From Microbacterium wangchenii (GTDB taxonomy: Bacteria; Actinomycetota; Actinomycetes; Actinomycetales; Microbacteriaceae): DNA of 64,000 bases. Below, piece after piece: positions 18,987 to 26,853 of this stretch. The stretch's first letter is position 1. Every line of letters begins with the position of its first letter. The stretch lies in assembly GCF_004564355.1 (NCBI RefSeq), contig NZ_CP038266.1, positions 1,488,001-1,552,000 of the forward strand, read 5' to 3'. Under the pieces are notes generated by a model. That model saw only the letters and a program-made list of their open reading frames with translations. It did not search any database and had not been told where the DNA came from. The position numbers and the translations under genes were made by a program.

Positions 18987-19019
18987 GGGGAACCTCGGAG
19001 ACATCGGATGCGGGCTCTC

Positions 19020-19025
19020 TAAGAT
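19020..19025 (+). promoter_or_regulatory. Divergent promoter core, M20 peptidase -10
   Basis: TAAGAT lies 7 bases before the ATG at 19033. On the other strand TAATCT overlaps this site and could serve the DUF3043 gene with a roughly 25-base leader. Confidence 0.45.
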
Positions 19026-19032
19026 TACCCGC

Positions 19033-20427
19033 ATGACCCCCGAACCGTCCCGCCGTGACGCCGTACGTGCAGCCGCCGCATCCGTCATCCCCGCCGCCCT
19101 CGCCGACCTCGGCACCCTCGTGCGCATCCCGTCCGTCGCGTGGCCCGCGTTCGACCAGACCCAGGTGGCCCGCAGCGCCGAGGCTGTCGCCGCCCTGTTC
19201 CGCGATCTGGACTTCTTCGACCGGGTCGAGGTCGCCACCGCCGCCATCCCCGGCACCGACGAGCACGGTCAGCCCGCGGTGCTGGCCACGCGCGCGGCGC
19301 GGAACGGACGCCCCACCGTGCTGCTGTACGCGCACCACGACGTCCAGCCCGCCGGCGACGAGGCGCTGTGGGACTCGCCGCCGTTCGAGCCGACGGTGCG
19401 CGACGGCCGCCTGTACGGCCGGGGTGCCGCCGATGACAAGGCGGGCGTGATGGCGCACGTGGCGGCTCTGCGCGCGGTCATCGAGGCGCTCGGGCGCGAC
19501 GTGGACCTCGGCGTCGCCGTGTTCATCGAGGGCGAGGAGGAGTACGGCTCGCGCTCGTTCGGGCAGTTCCTCTCCGACAACGCCGACGCACTCCGCGCCG
19601 ACGCCATCGTCGTGGCCGACTCGGGCAACTGGGACGAGCGCACCCCGGCGCTCACGGTCTCGCTGCGGGGGAACGCGCGCTTCACGCTGCGCGTGCGCAC
19701 GCTCGACCACGCGTCGCACTCGGGCATGTTCGGGGGAGCGGTCCCCGACGCGATGCTCGCCACCGTCAAGCTCCTCTCGACCCTGTGGGACGACGACGGG
19801 GCCGTGGCCGTGGCGGGCATGACGGCGCGGGATGCGGCGACCCCCGACTACAGCGAGCAGACTCTGCGCGCGGAGGCCGGGCTCCCCGACGGCGTCTCGC
19901 CGATCGGGCGGGGACCGATCCTGAGCCGCATGTGGAACCAGCCGTCGATCACGATCACGGGGATCGACGCCACGAGCGTCGCGGCCGCCTCCAACACCCT
20001 CGCGCCGGAGACCTCCGTCGTGATCAGCGCGCGCGTGGCCCCCGGGCAGTCCGCCCAGGAGGCGTACGCGGCGATGCAGGCGCATCTGCGCGCGCACGCC
20101 CCCTTCGGCGCGGAGCTCACCTTCTCCGACGTCGACCTCGGTGACGGCTTCCTCGTCGACACCGGCGGATGGGCCGTGGCGGATGTGCGCACAGCGTTCG
20201 AGGAGGGATACGGCGTGCCCAGCGTCGACGTGGGCGTGGGCGGATCGATCCCGTTCATCGCGGACCTCGTGCGCCAGTTCCCGGGGGCGCAGATCCTCGT
20301 CACCGGCGTGGAAGACCCGCACTCCCGCGCGCACAGCCCCAACGAGTCGCTGCACCTGGACACGTTCCGTCACGCCGTGGCCGCCGAAGCGCTCCTGCTG
20401 GAGAGCCTCGACGCGCGCACGGTGTGA
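19033..20427 (+). CDS. M20 family dipeptidase/metallopeptidase
   Basis: This is a zinc-dependent exopeptidase of the M20/M28 clan, probably a dipeptidase. Metal-binding segments are YAHHDVQPAGDEALWDSPPF (His and following Asp), GRGAADDKAG and EGEEEYGS. The dimerisation insertion lies near residues 200-330, and the final metal His is in EDPHSRAHSPNES. The length of 464 residues fits. The start is ATG with TAAGAT 7 bases upstream and no Shine-Dalgarno. The precise substrate is not inferable. Confidence 0.92.
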   Translation: MTPEPSRRDAVRAAAASVIPAALADLGTLVRIPSVAWPAFDQTQVARSAEAVAALFRDLDFFDRVEVATAAIPGTDEHGQPAVLATRAARNGRPTVLLYAHHDVQPAGDEALWDSPPFEPTVRDGRLYGRGAADDKAGVMAHVAALRAVIEALGRDVDLGVAVFIEGEEEYGSRSFGQFLSDNADALRADAIVVADSGNWDERTPALTVSLRGNARFTLRVRTLDHASHSGMFGGAVPDAMLATVKLLSTLWDDDGAVAVAGMTARDAATPDYSEQTLRAEAGLPDGVSPIGRGPILSRMWNQPSITITGIDATSVAAASNTLAPETSVVISARVAPGQSAQEAYAAMQAHLRAHAPFGAELTFSDVDLGDGFLVDTGGWAVADVRTAFEEGYGVPSVDVGVGGSIPFIADLVRQFPGAQILVTGVEDPHSRAHSPNESLHLDTFRHAVAAEALLLESLDARTV

Positions 20428-20453
20428 ACCGCCGCACGCCCGCGGGGGCGGCG

Positions 20454-20459
20454 TAGACT
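20454..20459 (+). promoter_or_regulatory. Putative -10 for the A-type Fe-S carrier gene
   Basis: TAGACT lies 44 bases before the ATG. The predicted leader is about 37 bases and contains GAAAGGG as Shine-Dalgarno. Confidence 0.4.
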
Positions 20460-20503
20460 CGCAGAGTCCGAACCGCGACCCCGCACCGACGAAAGGGCCT
20501 GTC

Positions 20504-20869
20504 ATGACCGACACCGCGCTGTCGACCGACCAGACCGTCCGCGACCACGGTGTCGCACTGACCGACGCCGCCGCCGGCAAGATCCGCAGCCTCCTCGAGC
20601 AGGAAGGCCGCGACGATCTGCGCCTGCGCGTGGCCGTCCAGCCTGGCGGATGCTCCGGCCTGATCTACCAGCTGTACTTCGACGAGCGTTTCCTCGAGGG
20701 TGACAAGGCCGTGGACTTCGACGGCGTGGAGGTCATCGTCGACGAGATGAGCGTGCCGTACCTGGACGGCGCGACGATCGACTTCAAGGACACCATCTCG
20801 GAGCAGGGGTTCACGATCGACAACCCCAACGCCGCCGGCAGCTGCGCCTGCGGCGACAGCTTCCACTGA
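20504..20869 (+). CDS. erpA: Iron-sulfur cluster assembly carrier (ErpA/IscA family)
   Basis: This is an A-type carrier delivering Fe-S clusters to apoproteins. The HesB-like domain begins VALTDAAAGKIRSLLEQEG. The three cluster-ligand cysteines are in QPGGCSGLIYQLYFDE and in GSCACGDSF at the C-terminus. It has 121 residues. It lies just upstream of the cytochrome oxidase genes but is separated from them by a strong terminator, so it is probably a single-gene transcript. This genomic position is common in actinobacteria. Confidence 0.95.
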   Translation: MTDTALSTDQTVRDHGVALTDAAAGKIRSLLEQEGRDDLRLRVAVQPGGCSGLIYQLYFDERFLEGDKAVDFDGVEVIVDEMSVPYLDGATIDFKDTISEQGFTIDNPNAAGSCACGDSFH

Positions 20870-20911
20870 CACCTGGGGCCGGCTGATTCCGGCCCTGCAC
20901 GACACGCCAGG

Positions 20912-20955
20912 ACCCGCGGCTCGGGAGCGATAATCGCCCCGTCCCGCGGGTTTTC
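20912..20955 (+). terminator. Rho-independent terminator after erpA
   Basis: ACCCGCGG (20912-20919) pairs with CCGCGGGT (20944-20951), and the intervening bases extend the stem (GGGAGCGA against TCGCCCC). TTTT at 20951-20954 follows directly. This is the most canonical intrinsic terminator in the window. Confidence 0.85.
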
Positions 20956-21003
20956 GCGTCCGCCAGCCTGAGCGGTTGGCCTGAGAAGCGTGAGAGCTTG
21001 CTC

Positions 21004-21009
21004 TAGACT
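21004..21009 (+). promoter_or_regulatory. Putative -10 for ctaC operon
   Basis: TAGACT lies 36 bases before the ctaC GTG. TGAGAA at 20982-20987 could be a weak -35 with 16-base spacing. The leader would carry GGAAAGG as Shine-Dalgarno. Confidence 0.4.
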
Positions 21010-21045
21010 GGCGGAAGCAACATTCACGTCCCGGAAAGGTGCACC

Positions 21046-21933
21046 GTGCCCTCGAAACGCCGCCTCCGCTGGGCCGCCCTCCCGGTTGGGATCGCGACGG
21101 CTGCAGTGCTCGCCGGGTGTAGCCCGACCCAGCTCCACGGGTATCTGCCCGGTTTCCAGGAGGATGGCGTCCCCACCACCAACCGCGTCGACATGGTCGC
21201 CGGCCTGTGGGTGAACTCGTGGATCGTGCTGCTGGTCGTCGGTCTGGTGACGTGGGGCCTCATGCTGTGGGCCGCCGTCGCGTACCGCCGCCGCAAGGGC
21301 CAGACCGGTCTGCCCGTGCAGCTGCGCTACAACATGCCGATCGAGATCTTCTACACGGTCGTCCCCCTGATCCTCGTGGTCGGCTTCTTCGCCTTCACGG
21401 CACGCGACCAGGACATCCTCGAGACCCAGTACGAAGACCCCGAGGTCTCCATCACCGCGTACGGCAAGCAGTGGGCGTGGGACTTCCAGTACAACGGCGA
21501 GGACGAAGACTTCTCCGACGCCGTGTGGAGCATGGGCGTGCAGGCCGAGCCCGAGGGCGACGGATACGTCGACCAGGACGCCCTGCCCACGCTGTACCTG
21601 CCCGTGGACAAGACGGTGCGGATCGAACTGCAGTCGCGCGATGTCGCGCACTCCTTCTGGGTCATCGACTTCCTGTACAAGAAGGACATGTACCTCGGGC
21701 GCGACAACTTCTGGTCGTTCACCCCGACGCGAGAGGGCACCTACGCCGGCAAGTGCGCCGAGCTGTGCGGTGAGTACCACTCCGCGATGCTGTTCAACGT
21801 CAAGGTCGTCAGCGAGGCGGAGTACGAGGACTACCTCGACACCCTCCGCGACGCGGGACAGACCGGCGACATCGACGAGGCCTACGACCGACTCCAGGGC
21901 AACACCGGGTTCGGGCGCGCCGAGGAAGGCTAA
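21046..21933 (+). CDS. ctaC: Cytochrome c oxidase subunit II (aa3 type)
   Basis: This is the CuA-bearing subunit that takes electrons from the bcc complex. A lipoprotein-type signal ends in VLAGC with Cys25. Two transmembrane helices follow (about residues 50-72 and 95-115). A periplasmic cupredoxin domain contains GKQWAWDFQYN and the CuA ligands in CAELCGEYHSAM near residue 240. GTG start with GGAAAGG upstream. It encodes 295 residues. The ctaD gene follows after six bases, so they form one operon. Confidence 0.97.
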   Translation: MPSKRRLRWAALPVGIATAAVLAGCSPTQLHGYLPGFQEDGVPTTNRVDMVAGLWVNSWIVLLVVGLVTWGLMLWAAVAYRRRKGQTGLPVQLRYNMPIEIFYTVVPLILVVGFFAFTARDQDILETQYEDPEVSITAYGKQWAWDFQYNGEDEDFSDAVWSMGVQAEPEGDGYVDQDALPTLYLPVDKTVRIELQSRDVAHSFWVIDFLYKKDMYLGRDNFWSFTPTREGTYAGKCAELCGEYHSAMLFNVKVVSEAEYEDYLDTLRDAGQTGDIDEAYDRLQGNTGFGRAEEG

Positions 21934-21939
21934 GCGAGC

Positions 21940-23703
21940 ATGACCACCACGCTTCCCCCCCAGGAGTCCGCTCCGGGCCGTCCCACCACGCTCCCGCCGC
22001 GTCAGGCGGCGCTGATGAGCGGATCGCGCGTCGAGCGCAAGGGCAACATCATCGTCAAGTGGATCACCTCCACCGACCACAAGACGATCGGGTACCTGTA
22101 CCTCATCGCCTCGGTGATGTTCTTCATGCTCGGCGGTGTCATGGCGCTGATCATCCGCGCCGAGCTGTTCGAGCCGGGCATGCAGATCGTGCCGACCAAG
22201 GAGCAGTACAACCAGCTGTTCACGATGCACGGCACGATCATGCTGCTGATGTTCGCGACGCCGCTGTTCGCCGGCTTCGCCAACGCGATCCTGCCGCTGC
22301 AGATCGGTGCGCCCGACGTGGCCTTCCCGCGCCTGAACGCCTTCGCATTCTGGCTGTTCCTCTTCGGCTCGCTCATCGCGGTGTCCGGCTTCCTCACCCC
22401 CGCCGGTGCGGCCGGCTTCGGATGGTTCGCCTATCAGCCATTGGCCAACGCCAGCTTCTCGCCAGGTGTCGGCGGGAACCTCTGGATGCTGGGCCTGGGC
22501 ATGAGCGGTTTCGGTACGATCCTCGGCGCGGTGAACTTCATCACCACGATCCTGACGATGCGTGCCCCGGGCATGACGATGTGGCGCATGCCGATCTTCA
22601 CGTGGAACACGCTGATCACCAGCATCCTGATCCTGATGGCGTTCCCGGTGCTGGCCGCCGCGATCCTGGCCGCCGCCTCCGACCGCGTGCTCGGTTCGCA
22701 CATCTACGACCCGGCCGCCGGTGGCGTGCTGCTGTGGCAGCACCTGTTCTGGTTCTTCGGTCACCCAGAGGTGTACATCATCGCGCTGCCGTTCTTCGGC
22801 ATCGTCTCGGAGATCTTCCCCGTCTTCAGCCGCAAGCCGATCTTCGGGTACAAGACCCTCGTGTACGCCACGATCGCGATCGCCGCGCTTTCGGTCGCGG
22901 TGTGGGCGCACCACATGTACGTCACGGGAGCCGTGCTGCTGCCCTTCTTCGCCTTGATGACGATGCTCATCGCGGTGCCAACGGGTGTGAAGATCTTCAA
23001 CTGGATCGGCACCATGTGGCGCGGGTCGCTCACCTTCGAAACGCCCATGGTCTTCGCCCTCGGCTTCCTCGTGTCGTTCGTGTTCGGCGGTCTGACCGGC
23101 GTCATCCTCGCCTCGCCGCCCCTGGACTTCCACCTGTCGGACTCCTACTTCGTCGTGGCGCACTTCCACTACGTCGTGTTCGGCACGGTCGTGTTCGCGA
23201 TGTTCGCCGGGTTCTACTTCTGGTGGCCGAAGTGGACCGGGCGGATGCTCAACGAGCGCCTGGGCTACATCCACTTCTGGATGCTGTTCATCGGCTTCCA
23301 CATGACGTTCCTCATCCAGCACTGGCTGGGCGTCGACGGCATGGTCCGCCGGTACGCCGACTACTCGCCGCAGGACAACTGGACGTGGGAGAACCAGGTC
23401 TCCACCGTGGGTGCGATGATCCTGGGCGCCTCGATGATCCCGTTCCTGCTGAACGTGTGGATCACGGCCCGCAAGGCGCCGAAGATCACCGTCAACGACC
23501 CGTGGGGCTACGGTGCGTCGCTGGAGTGGGCCACGTCGTGCCCGCCGCCGCGCCACAACTTCACGTCGATCCCACGCATTCGCAGCGAGCGTCCGGCGTT
23601 CGACCTGAACCACCCCGAGGCCGGCGTGCCGGTCGGCGTGGGTCCGGCGAAGGACGCCCCCGACGCCCCGGTCGTCGACGCCGCCGAGGGAGAGGTCAAG
23701 TAA
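21940..23703 (+). CDS. ctaD: Cytochrome c oxidase subunit I (aa3 type)
   Basis: This is the catalytic heme-copper subunit. Twelve hydrophobic helices are visible. [15 protein letters not shown] marks the N-terminus. [18 protein letters not shown] carries the CuB His and Tyr. [11 protein letters not shown] has the CuB His pair, and [25 protein letters not shown] holds the heme ligands. It has 587 residues. It is followed immediately by ctaF (stop TAA, then one base, ATG). Confidence 0.98.
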   Translation: MTTTLPPQESAPGRPTTLPPRQAALMSGSRVERKGNIIVKWITSTDHKTIGYLYLIASVMFFMLGGVMALIIRAELFEPGMQIVPTKEQYNQLFTMHGTIMLLMFATPLFAGFANAILPLQIGAPDVAFPRLNAFAFWLFLFGSLIAVSGFLTPAGAAGFGWFAYQPLANASFSPGVGGNLWMLGLGMSGFGTILGAVNFITTILTMRAPGMTMWRMPIFTWNTLITSILILMAFPVLAAAILAAASDRVLGSHIYDPAAGGVLLWQHLFWFFGHPEVYIIALPFFGIVSEIFPVFSRKPIFGYKTLVYATIAIAALSVAVWAHHMYVTGAVLLPFFALMTMLIAVPTGVKIFNWIGTMWRGSLTFETPMVFALGFLVSFVFGGLTGVILASPPLDFHLSDSYFVVAHFHYVVFGTVVFAMFAGFYFWWPKWTGRMLNERLGYIHFWMLFIGFHMTFLIQHWLGVDGMVRRYADYSPQDNWTWENQVSTVGAMILGASMIPFLLNVWITARKAPKITVNDPWGYGASLEWATSCPPPRHNFTSIPRIRSERPAFDLNHPEAGVPVGVGPAKDAPDAPVVDAAEGEVK

Positions 23704-24135
23704 ATGCGCACCAACGTGGGCCTGTGGTGGCTGCTGTCGGTCTTCTTCCTCGTGGTGGGCATCGCCTACACCGTGTGGGCGATGCTGTTCTACACCGGTG
23801 ACGTCCTCACACGGATCGAGTGGGTCGGAACCGTCGCGCTCGTCTTCGCCGCGCTGATGGCCGCGCTGATCGCGTTCTACGTGCAGCGCGTGCACCGCGC
23901 ACAGGGCGGCGAGCTGCCCGAAGACACCCTCACCGCCGACATCGACGACGGCGACCCCGAGATGGGCGAGTTCAGCCCGTGGTCGTGGTGGCCGATCGTG
24001 CTCGCCTTCTCGGCGGCCATCGCGATGATCGGTCTGGCCGTCGGTGCGTGGCTCATGCCCATCGGCATCGCCATCTTCGCCGTGGCCATCGTGGGCTGGG
24101 TGTTCGAGTACTACCGCGGATACTTCGCACGCTGA
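23704..24135 (+). CDS. ctaF: Cytochrome c oxidase subunit IV (actinobacterial CtaF)
   Basis: This is a small accessory subunit of the actinobacterial aa3 oxidase. It has four hydrophobic helices over 143 residues (MRTNVGLWWLLSVFFLVVGI, a second near residues 38-58, and a C-terminal pair from WSWWPIVLAFSAAIAMIGLAV). An acidic loop lies near residue 80, ending in EMGEFSPWSWWP. It is in the ctaC-ctaD-ctaF operon. Confidence 0.94.
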   Translation: MRTNVGLWWLLSVFFLVVGIAYTVWAMLFYTGDVLTRIEWVGTVALVFAALMAALIAFYVQRVHRAQGGELPEDTLTADIDDGDPEMGEFSPWSWWPIVLAFSAAIAMIGLAVGAWLMPIGIAIFAVAIVGWVFEYYRGYFAR

Positions 24136-24142
24136 GCGGCGC

Positions 24143-24931
24143 GTGCCGATCCGCCTGAGCGCGGCCGCCGTCTCCGACATCGGCTCCCACCGCGCGACCA
24201 ACCAGGACGCCGCCTTCACGGCGTCCTGGGGTGCCGCGGTGGCCGACGGCGTGGGCGGGGGGCCATCCGGCGACCTGGCCTCCGCTGCACTCGTCCACCG
24301 GCTGGTGGCGGGCCCGGTGGGCGCATCGGATGCGGAGGCGCTCCTCGTCCGCATCCGCGAGGCGAATTGGGACCTGCGTGCGCACGTGTTGCGCGATCCC
24401 TCGCTGCAGGGGATGTCGACGACGTTCACGGGGCTCTTCGTGGGCGCCGGCGGCTCCCTCCTCGTCGCCCACACCGGCGACTCCCGCGGTTATCTCCTGC
24501 GCGACGGGTGGTTCACCCGCGAGACGCGTGACGACTCGTACGTGCAGGCCCTCGTGGACTCCGGCCTGCTGGCCCCCGAGGCCGCAGCCACACACCCTCG
24601 CCGCAACATCATCACGGCATCCCTCGGGGGCGGCGAGGAGGATGTCGTGTCGGTGAGCGAACGGCAGCCGGTGGTCGGCGACCGATGGCTGCTGTGCAGC
24701 GACGGGGTCACCGACTACGCCCCCGAGACCGAAGTGGCGGCGCTCCTGGCGGCCGGTAGGAGCCCGCGCGACACGGCGGCGGAGATCGTCGCATACGCGC
24801 TGCAGGCCGGCAGCGCCGACAACGTCACGGCCGTGGTGTGCGATGTCGTCGACGACTCCGCGGATGCGACGGGCCCCGTGTTCTTCGGATCGGCCGCCGG
24901 CTACTTCACCGAGGACGTCGAGACGGGCTGA
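24143..24931 (+). CDS. PP2C-family serine/threonine phosphatase
   Basis: This is a metal-dependent protein phosphatase likely counteracting Ser/Thr kinases. All PP2C motifs are present: SDIGSHRATNQDAAF, VADGVGGGPSGDLA, GMSTTFTGLFV, HTGDSRGYLLRDG, LLCSDGVTDYA and SADNVTAVV. It has 262 residues and no transmembrane helix, so it is cytoplasmic. GTG 24143 is 7 bases after the ctaF stop, so it is probably co-transcribed with the oxidase genes. No kinase gene is nearby. Confidence 0.92.
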   Translation: MPIRLSAAAVSDIGSHRATNQDAAFTASWGAAVADGVGGGPSGDLASAALVHRLVAGPVGASDAEALLVRIREANWDLRAHVLRDPSLQGMSTTFTGLFVGAGGSLLVAHTGDSRGYLLRDGWFTRETRDDSYVQALVDSGLLAPEAAATHPRRNIITASLGGGEEDVVSVSERQPVVGDRWLLCSDGVTDYAPETEVAALLAAGRSPRDTAAEIVAYALQAGSADNVTAVVCDVVDDSADATGPVFFGSAAGYFTEDVETG

Positions 24932-25722
24932 GGACCGACGCGGAGGTCGCGCCCGGCCGCGCGGTACCAGTCGGCGCAGAAGACGAGGATGATCGCCGCC
25001 TCGACCCACGCGCCGGCGTAGTACATGAACTGGGCCCCCGCCTGCGCGTCGGCGAGCGGGACGCCTGCCGGTGGGTGGGCGTACAGGTACTTCGCCAGGA
25101 TCGCGTGCGACGCGATCGCGAGCACCAGGACGGCGGCGACGACCGGCCGCGACGGCCGATGCGGTGCGGGGTCGCGTCCGATGACGGCCGAGGTGAAGAG
25201 GTAGCCCGCAGCCAGCAGGTGCCCGTGGACGAGGACGTGCACGAGGGGGTCGCTCATCGCCTCGAAGACGGGTGTCAGGTAGATCACCCACAGTCCGCCG
25301 GCGCTGAGGAGAGCCGCCGTGACGGGGTGGCTGATCACGCGTGCCACGGGGGAGCGCAGGAGCGCCGACAGCCGCCGGGCAGGCGTCACGGACAGCGTGC
25401 GGAGGGCGAGGGTGACGGGCGCCGCCAGCACGAGCAGCACCGGCGCGAGCATGCCCGCCAGCAGGTGCGTGCCCATGTGGGCGACGTAGTCCCCATGCGC
25501 GGCGGCGGCGAGGGGCCCGGCCACCGCGGCGGCCGCCAGGACCACGCCGGCGATCCACGCGGCCACCCGGACCCGGGGCCATTCCCGCCCGCGCCGATGG
25601 GAGACGACCACGGCCGCCACGTAGCTCAGGATCGCGAGGGCGGCCAGCGCGACGACGACGCCGTCCAGGAAGCCGCCGGCGGCGGCGCCGTGGGCATGGC
25701 CGCCCATGCTGGGCACGCTCAC
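24901..25722 (-). CDS. CtaG-family (caa3-type) cytochrome c oxidase assembly membrane protein
   Basis: This is a polytopic membrane protein of the caa3_CtaG family, associated with copper delivery or oxidase assembly. It has about seven helices over 273 residues. Conserved histidine positions occur in HMGTHLLAGMLAP and HVLVHGHLLAAGYLF, which may bind copper, plus a C-terminal FMYYAGAWVEAAIILVFCADWY. It is distinct from the cox11-type CtaG. GTG 25722 overlaps the stop of the DUF2243 gene (GTGA), so they are coupled. The 3' end converges on and overlaps the PP2C gene by 31 bases. Confidence 0.9.
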   Translation of the reverse strand: MSVPSMGGHAHGAAAGGFLDGVVVALAALAILSYVAAVVVSHRRGREWPRVRVAAWIAGVVLAAAAVAGPLAAAAHGDYVAHMGTHLLAGMLAPVLLVLAAPVTLALRTLSVTPARRLSALLRSPVARVISHPVTAALLSAGGLWVIYLTPVFEAMSDPLVHVLVHGHLLAAGYLFTSAVIGRDPAPHRPSRPVVAAVLVLAIASHAILAKYLYAHPPAGVPLADAQAGAQFMYYAGAWVEAAIILVFCADWYRAAGRDLRVGPQPVSTSSVK

Positions 25723-26243
25723 CTCGCCTCCGCGCGCGCCAGCGCCCGGGCGGGGGAGGTGCGCACGAGCAGGACCACACCTGCGGCCAGCAGCACCGCC
25801 GCCGAGAGGTTCCAGGCGATGTCGTACGGCAACAGGTTCTCGACATACCGGATCTGATGCAGCCCCATCACCTTGTGCTGGATGAGACCGTCGTACAGCT
25901 GGAAGCCGCCTGCGCCCGTCAGGACGCCGCCGGGCCAGCGCGGCCACCACAGCGCATCCCGTCGGCGGAGATCGGCGAGGAGGAACAATCCCGCGATGGT
26001 GGCGAACCAGCTGATCGCGTGGAACACGCCGTCCGAGACGAGGCCGAGCTCGGTGGTGCCCCGGTCGTAGAAGTGGTGCCAGTGCAGGAGCTGATGGAAG
26101 ACGGCCTCGTCGACGAAGGCCACGAGGCCCAACCCGAACAGCACGCCCGACCAGGCGTTCTGGGCCGACCGGGCGGCGCGCCGCTGCCCGGGAGTGGGGA
26201 GCGTGGCGGACGAGGGGACGGAGGCAGGGTCGGAGGTGGTCAT
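25719..26243 (-). CDS. DUF2243 membrane protein
   Basis: This family has no assigned function. Four hydrophobic segments are visible in 174 residues. Histidine-rich motifs FVDEAVFHQLLHWHHFYDR, DGVFHAISWFATIAG, and FQLYDGLIQHKVMGLHQIR suggest metal binding. It forms a two-gene unit with the ctaG-type gene downstream, with a four-base overlap. That pairing is frequent in actinobacteria, so a role in copper or oxidase maturation is a fair inference, not shown here. Confidence 0.87.
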   Translation of the reverse strand: MTTSDPASVPSSATLPTPGQRRAARSAQNAWSGVLFGLGLVAFVDEAVFHQLLHWHHFYDRGTTELGLVSDGVFHAISWFATIAGLFLLADLRRRDALWWPRWPGGVLTGAGGFQLYDGLIQHKVMGLHQIRYVENLLPYDIAWNLSAAVLLAAGVVLLVRTSPARALARAEAR

Positions 26244-26306
26244 GATTCCAGCCTCCCCGGTCCACGCCCCGGGCAGGGAAGGGCTTTACAGGGCGGAGAG
26301 CCGTCG

Positions 26307-26627
26307 CTACACAGGCTGCGACGCGGGGGAGCGCACTGTCATCACGAGCGGGTCGAACACCCGGGCGATGGGTCCCTCGTCGTTCTCGACGGGCTGGCCC
26401 TCGCGCACCCAGTACTCGTATCCGCCGATCATCTCCCGAACGGAGTAGCCGAGCTCGGCGAAGGCCAGTGCGCCTTTCACTCCGGCGTTGCAGCCCGGGC
26501 TCCAGCAGTACACCACCACCGGCACCTCCGGATCGATCTCGTACGGTGCGCGCTCGGCGATCTGGCGGTAGGGGAGGTGCACGGCGCCGGGAATGCGGCC
26601 CTGGGCCCATGCATCGGCGCCTCGCAC
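26307..26627 (-). CDS. Rhodanese-like domain protein, start uncertain
   Basis: This is a single rhodanese domain. RIPGAVHLPYRQIAER and VVVYCWSPGCNAGVKGALAFAELGY are visible, with Cys of the YC motif in the active-site position. The first usable start is GTG 26627. The same frame is open to 26735 and encodes a convincing N-terminus (FRARLAAETDPSDVYAALNA, then GEPLTLVDVRG). It includes the first beta strand of the fold, but has no ATG, GTG or TTG. Either a non-standard start or a frameshift near the ATG at 26731 is likely. Confidence 0.75.
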   Translation of the reverse strand: MRGADAWAQGRIPGAVHLPYRQIAERAPYEIDPEVPVVVYCWSPGCNAGVKGALAFAELGYSVREMIGGYEYWVREGQPVENDEGPIARVFDPLVMTVRSPASQPV

Positions 26628-26809
26628 ATCGACGAGGGTGAGCGGTTCGCCGGCGTTCAGTGCGGCGTAGACGTCGGAGGGGTCGGTCTCCGCGGCCAGG
26701 CGCGCGCGGAAGATGCGGAGGGGTGCGGCATGGCCTCAGGCTAGGGGAGCGCCACCGAGCGGTGCGCCGCCCCGGGTGCCGAGCCGCGCTCGAATCCTGC
26801 CAGGCATGC

Positions 26810-26846
26810 GGAAGGCCCCGATCCGCAGGGCGGACCGGGGCCTTCC
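26810..26846 (-). terminator. Hairpin terminator after qcrB
   Basis: Perfect 11-base arms lie at 26810-26820 and 26836-26846 around a 15-base loop, just downstream of the qcrB stop on the minus strand. There is no T-tract. Confidence 0.75.
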
Positions 26847-26853
26847 GGGGATG

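Noticed and set aside
20665..24474. Minus-strand open frame of 1269 codons across ctaC-ctaD-ctaF
   Set aside because: It spans several real genes and a terminator, with His/Asp/Arg-rich noise. The plus-strand oxidase genes are unambiguous.
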